64,000 nucleotides of DNA. Origin: JBKCUI01 sp052161605. Lineage in GTDB: Bacteria; Planctomycetota; Planctomycetia; Pirellulales; Pirellulaceae. The notes below the pieces were generated by a model, which searched no databases, had not been told where the DNA came from, and saw only the letters and a program-made list of their open reading frames with translations. The position numbers and the translations under genes are program-made. Positions within the stretch are counted from its first letter, which is position 1. Every line of letters starts with the position of its first letter. The stretch lies in assembly GCA_052161605.1 (NCBI GenBank), contig CP197409.1. One strand, written 5' to 3'. This document shows, piece by piece, positions 32,837 to 42,815 of the stretch.

Positions 32837-33946
32837 CTAGCTCGCTTTGAGTCCTGCTCCGCAAAGCGGCACAACGACGGTCTCACTGTCGGAGAACAAC
32901 TCGGGATAGTCGGTAAAAGCCGCGATGTTGATAGCCGACGTTGGTTCTACATCAAAACCGAGTCTAGCCAAGTAAGCTCTTGACGGCTCGATCGATTCCT
33001 CTCGGACTGAAATAATACAACCGTTGGTGTTTCTGACGGCCTCGAGTATCTGATTGCCGCGAGCCGGTGCTGCAATAGCAATCCCCTCTGCTGCGGTTCC
33101 CAGATTCTTAACTGCCTCAACATGACTGCTACCACGCTCAAAGGCTCGAGCAAGCGGATTGCACCGACTCGATTGGACCGCGACGATCCGAGGCAGCTTG
33201 TCGATTAGCTTTGCCGCCATAAGCTCAGTAAAGCCGTAGTAGCATCCAAGCACTAAAGTCCCGTTCCCTACTGGCAGTATGATTGTATCGGGAGCGCGGC
33301 CTAATTGCTCCCACAGTTCGAATGCATAAGTCTTGGTTCCTTGGTAGAAAAAAGGATTGTAGACGTGACTTGCGTAGAACATTTCTTTTTGTGACGCAAG
33401 CTGCCGTGCTGCCGTAGCGGTATCCTCACGGGTTCCCGGAATCAATCGAATTTCGGCACCGAAGCTGGCGATCTGCTTGACCTTTTTGGCCGAAGTCGAC
33501 TCTGGAACCAAAATGGTGCACCGAAGCTCAGCTCTCGCGGCATAGGCGGCTATACTTGTTCCCGCATTCCCACTCGAATCCTGGACCAAGTGACTTGCTC
33601 CAAGCGACTTGGCTTTTGCGACCAAGACGGCGGCTCCGCGATCTTTGAACGACAACGTGGGCATCATGTATTCCACTTTTGCGTAAAGATTCGGACACCT
33701 TCTGTCCAGCAGAATTAACGGAGTCCCTCCTTCGCCCATCGTGATCGATCGCCAGCAATCATCGTTAGATTCAAAGGGGAGGGCCTCAATGTAACGCCAA
33801 AGAGACGGCGGTCTCGAGCGGATTTTGTCCCACGGAAAGCGGATCTCGAAGGGCTCGAGATCCAGTAACTCTCCTCCTACGCCATGCCAAACCATGCTGT
33901 CCGGTGAATAGGAATGGCCACTCTCAATACCTCGATAGTTGATCAT
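32837..33946 (-). CDS. thrC: Threonine synthase-like PLP enzyme
   Basis: 369 residues from the ATG at 33946, 2 bp after the stop of the CPBP gene; an earlier start would overlap that gene by 85 bp. Fold type II PLP motifs are present: GEGGTPL near residue 65, the Schiff-base lysine in LSFKDRGAAV, the substrate loop SSGNAGTSIAAYA and a phosphate-binding glycine stretch PVGNGTLV. It matches threonine synthases, which convert O-phosphohomoserine to threonine, though a paralogue acting on another substrate cannot be excluded. It ends with VVVPLCGAGLK. Confidence 0.82.
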   Translation of the reverse strand: MINYRGIESGHSYSPDSMVWHGVGGELLDLEPFEIRFPWDKIRSRPPSLWRYIEALPFESNDDCWRSITMGEGGTPLILLDRRCPNLYAKVEYMMPTLSFKDRGAAVLVAKAKSLGASHLVQDSSGNAGTSIAAYAARAELRCTILVPESTSAKKVKQIASFGAEIRLIPGTREDTATAARQLASQKEMFYASHVYNPFFYQGTKTYAFELWEQLGRAPDTIILPVGNGTLVLGCYYGFTELMAAKLIDKLPRIVAVQSSRCNPLARAFERGSSHVEAVKNLGTAAEGIAIAAPARGNQILEAVRNTNGCIISVREESIEPSRAYLARLGFDVEPTSAINIAAFTDYPELFSDSETVVVPLCGAGLKAS

Positions 33947-33948
33947 CT

Positions 33949-34719
33949 CTACCCACTGAAAACAAAAACGAGATGGTAACCGACCAAAAAGAGAGCTGCA
34001 TCTACAAGTCCGTGCCCTATCCAAGTCGGCCACAAGCTACCCGTATACTTATACATCAAGCCCCAGATAATGCCCCCAATGGCAACCCCAGCAGAACAAA
34101 GGTAGGTCCAGACGGAATCGTATCCAAAGAATTTACCTAGGAGCAAAACGTGATGGGACATAAACCCGAGGCTGGAGAGAACCAGAGCGTACCGATCCGA
34201 AACGGTTTGACTCCAGCCTCGATACATAAAGCCTCGCCAGTAGAGTTCCTCGAACCCAGAATGGAACAAGGCGTAAAAGAGCCCGACGCCGGCCAACCCC
34301 AGAACAGACTCTCCTCCAAAGGCCGAAAGTTTTGCTTGAGACACCTCCCGAACACTATCCATTATTCCCAATGGTAACATCAACCAAAGATAGGTTCCAA
34401 ATATAGCGGCTCCAATCAACAAACCACTCAATGCACCTAAGCTCCAAACCTTAGCTGATATCTTCCGCCAGCTCCCGAGCGATTGTTTGAATTCGGCTCC
34501 TAACCAGCCCAAGATGACAAATATTAGGAGAAGCAATTGCATTCCTTTGCCGAGACCGTAGCATGCCTGCTGGATGCTGGCGGGCGCGTCACCTAGCCAC
34601 ACAAAATAAACCCAGGTCGTGACAGTTGGCAGAAACAGACCAACTGTTAGGTAAAGCAATGGAACCTTTGCAGCGGTTCGGGATGGCAGATTCGTTCCCG
34701 CCTGGGCGTCCCCAGTCAT
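33949..34719 (-). CDS. CPBP family intramembrane protease
   Basis: 256 residues with about 7-8 membrane segments. The three CPBP/Abi motifs are visible: FEELYWRGFMYR with the EExxxR active site, SHHVLLLGKFF in place of FxxxH, and PTWIGHGLVDAALF with the final His and Asn/Asp position. Members are CAAX prenyl-protease relatives, metal-independent glutamate proteases in the membrane. The gene sits between a TPR protein and a threonine-synthase-like gene in a tight operon; start and stop of neighbours are within 3 bp. Confidence 0.88.
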   Translation of the reverse strand: MTGDAQAGTNLPSRTAAKVPLLYLTVGLFLPTVTTWVYFVWLGDAPASIQQACYGLGKGMQLLLLIFVILGWLGAEFKQSLGSWRKISAKVWSLGALSGLLIGAAIFGTYLWLMLPLGIMDSVREVSQAKLSAFGGESVLGLAGVGLFYALFHSGFEELYWRGFMYRGWSQTVSDRYALVLSSLGFMSHHVLLLGKFFGYDSVWTYLCSAGVAIGGIIWGLMYKYTGSLWPTWIGHGLVDAALFLVGYHLVFVFSG

Positions 34720-37700
34720 CTATCGACTCAATTCCGCTAAGCGTTCCTGTGCTTGCTTAGCGATATCATGATCGGAGTGGTTATTGACCACAAATTCATA
34801 GAATTTGCGAGAAACCGCGATTGCCTTTGCTCTCGAATCCCCTTTCAAGTCGCTTATAAGCACCTCGCTGCACCGACCAGCTTCCCATGCAGCGAGTGCC
34901 TGCCAATTCCGAATCTCCTTGGGAGCTTGAGTTCCCCCGTAGCCGTACATCACTTTTTGGAATTCCGTGATGGCTTTCGCGTGGCTTCCCTCGGTAAACA
35001 GGACCTCGCCGATCATAAATCGAGAATGCGCTCCGATTTCCTCGCGATAGTTCTCTGCAACTTCAGTATAGAGCTCGATAGCCTCTTTCGCTTTCCGCTG
35101 CTTTTGCTTAGCGAACGCTAATTCGTAGAGCGCAAACGGCTTGTATTTCGAATCAGCAAATTTGCTTAGTAGCGCACTGGAGAGTGCCTCAGCTTCGTTC
35201 CACTTCTTGAGCTTACTAGCAGCCTGGGCACCATGGAGGTATACCAGGGCTTGAGCTTGCTCGGAAAGGGTGTTTTTGCTCGGCTCCTTCTCCAGCTTGG
35301 AACGCAACAAATTGTATTCTTTGAACGCCCCTTCGAAATCTTCTTTGGATAGTAAGCACTCCGCAATCATGAATCGTCCATCAGCTGCGAGTGGACCATT
35401 TGGGAAATCTTTTACCTGCTTGCGAAATTGCGACTCCGCGGAAGCGACATCGTTTTGTTGATAGAACGACCAGCCCAATTTGTAGAGCGATTTTTCCCCA
35501 ACCCCACTGCTGACTCCCTTGGTTGCAGCTACCGTATAAGCCTTGATGGCGGAATCAAATTTTGAGCTCTCGTACTCAGCTTGTCCGACTTGGAACGATG
35601 CTTCTGCCACGTTCTTGCTTGCGGGAAATTTTTCGATTAGAGCTTGAAAGGATGCGATGGCATCTGATTGGTTTCCGACCGCCTTGTAGGCAAAGCCGAG
35701 TTCGAGCAAAGCTTCATCGAGCAAGGGGAAGTTTTTTGCAGAAGCGATCAGAGTCTCGAATACACCGATGGCATCGTTATTCCTTCTAGCGGCAACGTGG
35801 CTAAGCCCCAATTCGTAAAGGGCGTTCCATTTTTGGTTACCCTGTACCGATTCTCTGATCGATTCCAGCATCTGGATCGCTTGCTGGGCATCTCCTGTTT
35901 TCCTGAGGCAAATCGCTTTCGCGATTTTTGCTTCCGTCACGAGGAAGTCATTTTCGTTGCTTTCGCAAACAGGCGATAGCAATGCGAGGGCTCCTGCATA
36001 ATCGCCTTGCTGCATATTGATAAAGGCTTTACCAAACTTTGCGTAGTTCCACTGCGGTTTCGATTGCGAAGATTGCAGGACGCTGTCGTAAGCCGACAGG
36101 GCGGTTTTGTAGTCCCCGGAATCCGCCGCGAGTTGTGCAATACGCAGCTCGGTTTGTCCTCGGAGTCTTGATTGCGGGAACTTGCTCACGGCTTGTTGCA
36201 AGGCATTGATACCATCTTTGATCCGCCCCACATTTACAAGAGCTTCACCGAGCTGCACAGCCGCTTCATCAGCCTGCGGCCAATCGCTCGAAGCGGCGAC
36301 CGATTTAGATAGAGCCTCGACAGCTTCCTCGGTTTTGCGGGTTTTGAAAAGACTAAGACCTTTCAGATACAGTACCTCCGCTTGGGTCGGTGCATCAATT
36401 TGCTTGGATAGCAATCGGTTGCAGAGAGCAATACTCTTGTCGTGCTGGCTTGCGAGGCTGAGAGCCGAGGCGAGACGAAGCTCCCAAGTTGTGACGAGTG
36501 GATCCTCGGGCTGGGAAGCAATCAGCTGCTCGAAAGCATTCACAGCAGACTCGTACTGGCCCAGCTGCAAAGTGGATTCTGCCCCGACGTAAGCAACATC
36601 AGCTGCGAGAGGATCATTCGAAAATCTCTTGAAAAACGCTTCGCTCCAGCGCTGAGCATCAGCCAATGCTCCCAATTGCAACGAGATAAAGGCTGCATTG
36701 TAAGTGGCTCGTGGCGCGATAGGATCGTCTGGGTTCTCGAGAGCGATTTGTTCGTAGATTCTTTTGGCTTCGGCTCGTTGCGTTGGTAGAGAGCTTAGTC
36801 CATCTGCTAAGTCCATCTTTAACAACGTCTGCGTTGGGAACTTGGCGGCCCAGGTCAGGGCCGATTTCGCGACATCGACAACATCCTGAGGTCTACCTTG
36901 CATTATCTTTATTTGGCAGATCCAATGGGCTGCCTCCGCGCTCCGTTCATCTTTGAGGGGAAGGAGAGCATCGAATGCACGAAGTGCTTCGTCGTATCTC
37001 TTCTCGCGCATCAAAGCTTGCCCAGCAGCAAGACTCGAGTTTTGTGCAAAGCTCGAATTGGGAAATTGCTCGGCCAGTTTCTTGTAGACGGCAGCGGAGT
37101 CTTCGAAACGGCCCGATTTCGCTAGAGCGAATCCGTAGCGATACAGAGCGTAGTCCGCATTCGCGATCCTTGCTAGATTGGGATTGTTAACAAAAGGCGC
37201 AAGGATCTCAATCGCCTTGCGAGGTTCGTCTGCGGCGATAATCAAGTCTGCATATCGGAGCCGCACATCGGACGCGTAGGCATGGTTAGGGTAGCTTGCC
37301 AGGAAAATATCAAAAGTTTCCCTAGCAAGCTTTGACTGCTCCATCTCCTCGTAGGTGATCGCCATCCCAAAAATGGCATCAGGCCGGACGGAGGAACTCT
37401 CCAGTCGCTTGTTTTGGATCAGTTGTTTGTAAAGCAGCAAAGCACGTTGACGGTTCCCAAGCCGAGATTCCACTTCGGCGGCGTGCAGCAACGAGCGATC
37501 TAAGGCTCGGCTGTCGGGATATTTGTCGACGACGACCGCCAGGACCTTAGCTGCTTCGGAAAGTGCAGCCGTTGATGTTGAGTCGTCAGACAGCATCGCT
37601 TTCTGGAATAGGCTCCACCCGAGGTTGCTCAGCGCCTCCTCGCGTTGCTTTAAATCCTGATCTCTCAGAGCCAATCGAAACTGTTCAATGGCGGAGTCGT

Positions 37701-38058
37701 AGTCAGGAGACTCTTTCTGGATATAGCACATCGCCAGAAAGTGATGAGCACTGGACGCCAACGGATCGTTCGGAAACGCCTTCAGCATTTTCGTCCAATT
37801 CTCTATCGCCAGCTCAAACGCAAAATTGTTCTGTGCAACGGCGGCATCCGCGTAAAGTTCGCGTGCCTTTTCCGATTGCCTCTCCTGGTCCGAAAGCTTG
37901 GCCTTGACCCCTCCGGTTTGCGAACTCGACTTTTGTGGAGCCGATTGCTGAGGGCTGGTCGACTGGGCTTGTACGCAAGTCGCTGATAGGGTGGAGATCA
38001 GAATCGCCGCAAAGGTTTTTCGTGCTCGTCGACGGATTGAGCAGTTTTTTGCTGCCAT
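34720..38058 (-). CDS. Giant secreted TPR protein
   Basis: 1112 residues from the ATG at 38058, chosen because it opens a signal peptide (AAKNCSIRRRARKTFAAIL...) with GGGAG before it; 16 further codons are open upstream. After residue 60 nearly the whole protein is a TPR array, more than 20 units of the form A-x-x-x-Y-x-x-x-L-x-x-x-P-x-(S/D) as in BamD and YbgF, such as AIENWTKMLKAFPNDPLASS and AIKAYTVAATKG. It probably scaffolds an envelope complex. It is the first gene of a three-gene operon with the CPBP protease. Confidence 0.85.
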   Translation of the reverse strand: MAAKNCSIRRRARKTFAAILISTLSATCVQAQSTSPQQSAPQKSSSQTGGVKAKLSDQERQSEKARELYADAAVAQNNFAFELAIENWTKMLKAFPNDPLASSAHHFLAMCYIQKESPDYDSAIEQFRLALRDQDLKQREEALSNLGWSLFQKAMLSDDSTSTAALSEAAKVLAVVVDKYPDSRALDRSLLHAAEVESRLGNRQRALLLYKQLIQNKRLESSSVRPDAIFGMAITYEEMEQSKLARETFDIFLASYPNHAYASDVRLRYADLIIAADEPRKAIEILAPFVNNPNLARIANADYALYRYGFALAKSGRFEDSAAVYKKLAEQFPNSSFAQNSSLAAGQALMREKRYDEALRAFDALLPLKDERSAEAAHWICQIKIMQGRPQDVVDVAKSALTWAAKFPTQTLLKMDLADGLSSLPTQRAEAKRIYEQIALENPDDPIAPRATYNAAFISLQLGALADAQRWSEAFFKRFSNDPLAADVAYVGAESTLQLGQYESAVNAFEQLIASQPEDPLVTTWELRLASALSLASQHDKSIALCNRLLSKQIDAPTQAEVLYLKGLSLFKTRKTEEAVEALSKSVAASSDWPQADEAAVQLGEALVNVGRIKDGINALQQAVSKFPQSRLRGQTELRIAQLAADSGDYKTALSAYDSVLQSSQSKPQWNYAKFGKAFINMQQGDYAGALALLSPVCESNENDFLVTEAKIAKAICLRKTGDAQQAIQMLESIRESVQGNQKWNALYELGLSHVAARRNNDAIGVFETLIASAKNFPLLDEALLELGFAYKAVGNQSDAIASFQALIEKFPASKNVAEASFQVGQAEYESSKFDSAIKAYTVAATKGVSSGVGEKSLYKLGWSFYQQNDVASAESQFRKQVKDFPNGPLAADGRFMIAECLLSKEDFEGAFKEYNLLRSKLEKEPSKNTLSEQAQALVYLHGAQAASKLKKWNEAEALSSALLSKFADSKYKPFALYELAFAKQKQRKAKEAIELYTEVAENYREEIGAHSRFMIGEVLFTEGSHAKAITEFQKVMYGYGGTQAPKEIRNWQALAAWEAGRCSEVLISDLKGDSRAKAIAVSRKFYEFVVNNHSDHDIAKQAQERLAELSR

Positions 38059-38363
38059 CGCTCCCGATTCTGTTCCCGTTTGGTATAGTCGAGTTTGCTG
38101 ATCCATATGACTTTAGCAATTCTAGGTCAGGACTTGGAAAACACTTATCGCTGGCGATAATCCTAAGAGTCAGTCTACCGCAGTAGGTTGGAATCGGAAA
38201 GTTTTCCCTGTTGCGTGAGATCAAATTAGAGTAGCGGAACCGTTTGCCACGATCTCACGAAGCAAACGGTTATATCCGCGAAACCCGTAGAGTTTACGTA
38301 TTCCGACAACTGAACGCTCATCGCCATTTCGCAACTCCAAACCCATTTTTACGAAAAATCCCA

Positions 38364-39350
38364 ATGAATATTCTGGTCACCGGCGGGAGTGGATTCATAG
38401 GTTCCCACCTTACCGATCGCCTGCTAACCGCTGGCCACACCGTCATCGTCGTCGACGATCTAAGCACCGGATCCAGACGCAACCTTAGCCATCATTCCGA
38501 AAACAATAGATTGCGATTTGTGCAGACCGATTTGGGGGACCCCGAGCTGGTTAGCCAGCTATGCGATTCGGTCGATGCGGTCTATCACCTAGCGGCTGCC
38601 GTCGGAGTCGCATTGATTGCAAAGTACCCCATTCAAACGATCCATCGGAACATTTATCCCACACAACTGTTGCTAGATGAACTGAGGCGTCAGCATCTCG
38701 CGGGCAGATCGATCCCGTTATTCTTGGCGAGCACCAGCGAGGTCTACGGCAAGAATTCCAAGCCGATCTGGAATGAGTCGGACGACCTCGTCTTCGGAGC
38801 GACCACGAAGCCGCGCTGGAGCTATGGTGCTAGCAAAGCGATTGACGAGTTTCTGGCTTTGGCCTGTGTTCGCGAGTGCCAGATGCCAATCGTGATCGGA
38901 CGTTTTTTCAATGTTGTTGGCCCCAGACAAACAGGAGCGTACGGCATGGTACTGCCGAGGTTTGTCACGGCTGCCATGCAAAACCAGCCTTTGATTGTGC
39001 ATGATGACGGCAATCAACAACGTTGTTTTGCACACGTGAGCGATGTGGTTACCGCGATTACCACGCTCATGGAGACGCCTAATTCCTTTGGGCGGATCTA
39101 TAACATTGGCTCGGACAAGCCTATTTCCATATTGGAAATGGCTGAACGAGTCATTTCGGTAACAGGCAGTCAATCGCGGATTGTATTTCAATCTTACGCA
39201 GATGCCTACGACCAAGACTTTGAAGACATTCGAAGACGGGTTCCCGACTTAACGCGGATACGAGAGGCAATTGGATACGCTCCGAAGTTTGGGCTCGACC
39301 AGATCATCGCCGACGTTTGGGCTAGCCTACGAGAATCCCAGCCAGCTTGA
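38364..39350 (+). CDS. NAD-dependent epimerase/dehydratase (extended SDR)
   Basis: 328 residues from the ATG at 38364, which opens directly on the nucleotide-binding motif NILVTGGSGFIGSHL; the frame is open 40 codons further upstream without protein features. The active-site YxxxK is in WSYGASKAIDEFLAL near residue 156 and the substrate serine/threonine triplet in ASTSEVYG. It resembles UDP-glucuronate decarboxylases and UDP-glucose 4-epimerases that make nucleotide sugars for surface glycans. Exact sugar unknown. Its end overlaps the convergent AEC gene by 24 bp. Confidence 0.85.
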   Translation: MNILVTGGSGFIGSHLTDRLLTAGHTVIVVDDLSTGSRRNLSHHSENNRLRFVQTDLGDPELVSQLCDSVDAVYHLAAAVGVALIAKYPIQTIHRNIYPTQLLLDELRRQHLAGRSIPLFLASTSEVYGKNSKPIWNESDDLVFGATTKPRWSYGASKAIDEFLALACVRECQMPIVIGRFFNVVGPRQTGAYGMVLPRFVTAAMQNQPLIVHDDGNQQRCFAHVSDVVTAITTLMETPNSFGRIYNIGSDKPISILEMAERVISVTGSQSRIVFQSYADAYDQDFEDIRRRVPDLTRIREAIGYAPKFGLDQIIADVWASLRESQPA

Positions 39351-40292
39351 ACCAATCATGATCCACACCGGGATTGTGATTATGCCCATAAGAGATGTTC
39401 CGACGATGACCGTACACGCCGTCTCGACATCTTGATTGAAGAGTCGGGTCATCACAATGGGGAACGTTGCCGCAGGCATGGAGGCCTGGAGTAATAGCAC
39501 TTCTTGCAGCTCTTTACTTGTGGTGGCATACTTGGCGATCACAAGAAAAACGATCGGTAAAAATAGCACTCTTACGAGCATCCCAAGAACGAACGATCGC
39601 CAAACACGTTTTAAGTTCAGGGCTTTGACGCAATCAAACACGATCGCTCCACTGAGAACTAACCCCATGGGGATCGAGCACCTTCCCAATTGCTCGGTCA
39701 TTTGAATCACAGGGCGAGGCAAATAGAGATTGAAACCGGACTGGCGAATAAGCAACGCAACTGCAACGGATATCAATGGGGGACTAAAGACCATCCTTCG
39801 CCAAGAGCCCTTGAGTCCCTTTCCGCTGATAATGAACAAACCGACACTCCAGAGAGCCAAATCGACCCCGGCATTGTGCACCAAGAGGGTTACTAGGCAG
39901 GTTGGGAAAAATATCTCTGCAATCGGGATCGGGATATAACCATAGTTGCAGATCCCTGCGCTAAGCGCAAACGATCGTTTTGAGGAACTATCGATCAATC
40001 CAAACCAGTTGCCGATCGTGAAAGCGATTAGGGACGCCACTACGAATCCCATGGCGGTCATCCCAAAGCCGAAGAATGCGGGAGTCCAGGCCGCGAGCGA
40101 ATTCACATCGTTTTTGTCTGTGAGGATTCGATGAAAGAAGAAGGATGGCAGCAGAACGTTTGCCAAAAACGCTGCCAAGTATCGATCTACCTCACTGGTC
40201 AGCCACTTCAGATATCTCGAGAGCGCGCCAACCGCCATCACGAGGAAGACGCCAAAAACGGTCGCTGCTATCGAAGTGTCGTACTGATTCAA
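39327..40292 (-). CDS. AEC family transporter
   Basis: 321 residues with about ten hydrophobic segments in the two-fold arrangement of the auxin efflux carrier family. Typical family stretches are LANVLLPSFFFHRIL near residue 42, SAGICNYGYIPIPIAEIFFP with the helix-breaking N-Y-G-x-x-x-x-P of TM4, and ASMPAATFPIVMTRLF near 268, the counterpart in the second half. Bacterial members export small carboxylates such as malate. Overlaps the epimerase gene 3' end by 24 bp. Confidence 0.88.
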   Translation of the reverse strand: MNQYDTSIAATVFGVFLVMAVGALSRYLKWLTSEVDRYLAAFLANVLLPSFFFHRILTDKNDVNSLAAWTPAFFGFGMTAMGFVVASLIAFTIGNWFGLIDSSSKRSFALSAGICNYGYIPIPIAEIFFPTCLVTLLVHNAGVDLALWSVGLFIISGKGLKGSWRRMVFSPPLISVAVALLIRQSGFNLYLPRPVIQMTEQLGRCSIPMGLVLSGAIVFDCVKALNLKRVWRSFVLGMLVRVLFLPIVFLVIAKYATTSKELQEVLLLQASMPAATFPIVMTRLFNQDVETACTVIVGTSLMGIITIPVWIMIGSSWLGFS

Positions 40293-40334
40293 AGTTTTAA
40301 TTCTCCGGCCCAGAAGCCGGAGCCAAGCTGAATA

Positions 40335-40892
40335 CTACCGCTTGGCGAACGGACTGAACCACTCGTTGAACATGGAGGTGTCGTCTCGACTAACAAGGAC
40401 GTGATCTCCGGGGCGCAAAGAATAGTTTTGCCCCTCCATGACTTTTTGACCAGTGCTATCAAAGTCAACATCGAGTCTGACGGGGGGCATGTTGGAAGAT
40501 GTTGGCCTAATTATTGTCAGCTTAACCTTGCCAAGACGCTTGTAGAGCTGGGCGTCAGCAACCATATCTCCCACGAACATTGGCTCGCCCGGCCGGAGTG
40601 GAATCTTCTCCACATGCCTCTTTCCGTCGCGAACCTCTAAAATAACGCAGGGTTCACCGTTCTCTGTAAGGGCAGACATCCTGCCCCTACTGGCCCCATT
40701 CGTCACCCCCGCTACCTTCATGCTGTCGGGATCTAGATTGCTCAGAGAGCTACGCGACCTGTTGAGCATGTTCGAGCAACCGGTTGACAGAACGCAGAAG
40801 GCGAGGCAGCACATGAGTCCCACCGCGCGGCACCAAGCAGAGCTGGCTTGTCTAGATGAGCTAGTTTCACGGTCGGATGCTTGCATTGCCAA
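40335..40892 (-). CDS. Putative lipoprotein with SLBB/SAF-like end
   Basis: 185 residues; a signal segment (GLMCCLAFCVLSTGC) ends in the lipobox LSTGC at about residue 39, so a lipoprotein is predicted. The mature part contains RPGEPMFVGDMVADAQLY and ends in YSLRPGDHVLVSRDDTSMFN, both of the L-R-P-G-D type seen in polysaccharide export (SLBB) proteins, which hints at an outer-membrane export complex. No full Wza-type domain. It is separated by 42 bp from the AEC gene. Confidence 0.7.
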   Translation of the reverse strand: MAMQASDRETSSSRQASSAWCRAVGLMCCLAFCVLSTGCSNMLNRSRSSLSNLDPDSMKVAGVTNGASRGRMSALTENGEPCVILEVRDGKRHVEKIPLRPGEPMFVGDMVADAQLYKRLGKVKLTIIRPTSSNMPPVRLDVDFDSTGQKVMEGQNYSLRPGDHVLVSRDDTSMFNEWFSPFAKR

Positions 40893-41071
40893 AGTCCTTT
40901 AAAATCTCCGCTGGGAATCGAATATTCTTTGTTGTTATCGGACGGCTTATAAATTCACTTCAACGAAAAGTCCGCTTTATCGGAAAAATCTGTCCAAGCA
41001 TCCTGAACCACCTTAACGATCCAATTTCACATGAGACTGCGTGCACCACACCCTTGTAGAGACTGCCTTGC

Positions 41072-41094
41072 CAATACAATGAATGCTTGTATTG
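41072..41094. promoter_or_regulatory. 23-bp inverted repeat, candidate operator
   Basis: CAATACAA and TTGTATTG flank a 7-nt centre; arms are perfect. It lies 102 bp upstream of the lipoprotein start at 41196 in a 303-bp gap that otherwise holds no gene (40893-41195). A binding site for a dimeric regulator is plausible. Confidence 0.5.
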
Positions 41095-41195
41095 TGGCCG
41101 CTTGCTGTTAAAACTGAAGAAGCGAATAATGTTTTCAAAGAACGTTGCAATAGGTTTGCAGCCAAACAATATGCCCTTTTTTGGAGAATCGAAGT

Positions 41196-41765
41196 ATGAA
41201 ACGAATTACGACAGCGGTGGTGTTAACTGGAGTATGTATCTCTTTCAGCGGATGCGAAAATGCAAAAGACGCCGCTGCAAAGGCATCCGCCGAAGCACGT
41301 TCAGCAGGGGCTGACGCAGGAGCTGCAATGGCAGAGAAGGCTCAAGAAGCCACCGAAATCACCAAGGACGCGGTATCTGATGCCGTCGCGAGTAGTGGCG
41401 TAACCGACGTCCTGAGTAAAGCAAAAGAGTCCTTAGCCTCTGTGGAGGGGGGCAGTGAGATGCTCGAGAAAGTACAAAGCTCGTTCGCCAGTTTGAGTAG
41501 TCTGCTGGGAGGAATAACTGATGAAGCGAGCGCAACCGGTGCGGTCAGCGAGCTCAATAAGCTGACGGAGTCCTTTGGAGGCATGAACGAGCTATTCGGC
41601 AAATTACCAGAATCTGCAAAAGGCATGGTGAGCCAATTATTCGAATCCTCAATGGGAGACATCAAGCCGATGCTGGAAAAAGTGATGGCCATTCCCGGAG
41701 TTGAGTCCATCATTAAGCCAGCTGTGGAAGCACTGATGGCTAAACTGGCAGAGTTTAAGGCCTAA
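41196..41765 (+). CDS. Small alanine-rich lipoprotein
   Basis: 189 residues from the ATG at 41196 (ggagaa 8 bases upstream; a TTG 15 bp earlier is less likely). Signal peptide and lipobox CISFSGCEN put the lipid anchor at Cys 19. The body is rich in A, S, E and K and helical, with AKDAAAKASAEARSAGADAG in apolipoprotein- or LEA-like repeats, then a more hydrophobic C-terminal half. It may be a periplasmic structural or stress lipoprotein; no family named. Confidence 0.72.
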   Translation: MKRITTAVVLTGVCISFSGCENAKDAAAKASAEARSAGADAGAAMAEKAQEATEITKDAVSDAVASSGVTDVLSKAKESLASVEGGSEMLEKVQSSFASLSSLLGGITDEASATGAVSELNKLTESFGGMNELFGKLPESAKGMVSQLFESSMGDIKPMLEKVMAIPGVESIIKPAVEALMAKLAEFKA

Positions 41766-41948
41766 GTCTTGGGTCGGTTTTCGACCATTTGTCCGGGGTC
41801 GGCAGCATTTGCCGGCCCGCGTTCAGGTGGAGGACTTAATTTGCGAGGCTGTCTCCCGTATCCCGCGTTGGCAGCATGCAGTCCTCGACACAAATCTTTC
41901 AATGGATCGGATGACACGGCTGTTTGTTGTCAGGTTATAATTCCATTC

Positions 41949-42812
41949 ATGAACGCATCAGATAACCTTTCCACCTCAAATCTTGGCAACAAACTCCTGT
42001 CCAGGTACTCGGATACGGACAGTTTATTCGCAAAGCCCACCCCAGTGCCGGCCTCCGTTCGGACCATTGCGATTCCGTTGCAAAGATCGCAAGAGCTAGA
42101 GCAAGCTATCCGGCATTCTCCGGCGATCGTCGAGCCTTACATTGAGCTAACGCAAATCTACTTGCAACAAGAGCGTTGGGTTGACGCGCGACGAATCCTA
42201 GAGGCAGGGAAGCAGAACTGCCCTGAAAACGAGACGGTTCTTCTACTGCATGAAGACCTCATGCTGATTCTGTCTAATCAGCTGCTGGAGACCGCCAAGA
42301 AGGAGTTAGCCCAGCGACCGTGCGATGACACCCGTTATGCGAAAGAACAAGCAGAGGTCAACCTCATCAACGAACGCATACGTGTTTGTCGTGAACGTTA
42401 CCATCGCAGTCCAGATCAGAAGGAAATCCTTATCACCTGGGGAATCGCGCTTCGTCAGCAGAAGAAATATGACGAGGCATTGACTCTTTTAGTTCAAGCG
42501 GCAAAGGACTTGACCCTTCGTTCGCGAGCCTCGCTGCAGATGGGAATGTGCTACCAAGCCTTGGATCGCCCACTGGATGCTCTGTCGAGTTTTCGTCGTG
42601 CCGCGCTGTTTCGTTCTCCTCCCCCAGATCCCAAAGTGGCATCTGTGGCGCTGGAGCTAGCTGCCGCACTGGCAGAGGAAAATGGATTAATCGATTCCGC
42701 GATTTATTATCTCGAGAACTACGCCAATCTGGTAACTGCTGCCGAGGATAAACGAGCGATTGCAGACAAAATCGAGCGCCTGAGGCCTCATCTTCCTCAA
42801 GCCCATTCCTAG
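41949..42812 (+). CDS. TPR repeat protein
   Basis: 287 residues from the ATG at 41949; 60 extra codons upstream are open but have no protein-like features. Several TPR pairs are visible: IEL TQIYLQQERWVDARRILE, ILITWGIALRQQKKYDEALTLL and LQMGMCYQALDRPLDALSSFRRAALF. No signal peptide, so cytoplasmic. It stops 3 bp before the TTG start of the APC permease gene, so the two are probably co-transcribed. Confidence 0.75.
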   Translation: MNASDNLSTSNLGNKLLSRYSDTDSLFAKPTPVPASVRTIAIPLQRSQELEQAIRHSPAIVEPYIELTQIYLQQERWVDARRILEAGKQNCPENETVLLLHEDLMLILSNQLLETAKKELAQRPCDDTRYAKEQAEVNLINERIRVCRERYHRSPDQKEILITWGIALRQQKKYDEALTLLVQAAKDLTLRSRASLQMGMCYQALDRPLDALSSFRRAALFRSPPPDPKVASVALELAAALAEENGLIDSAIYYLENYANLVTAAEDKRAIADKIERLRPHLPQAHS

Positions 42813-42815
42813 ATT

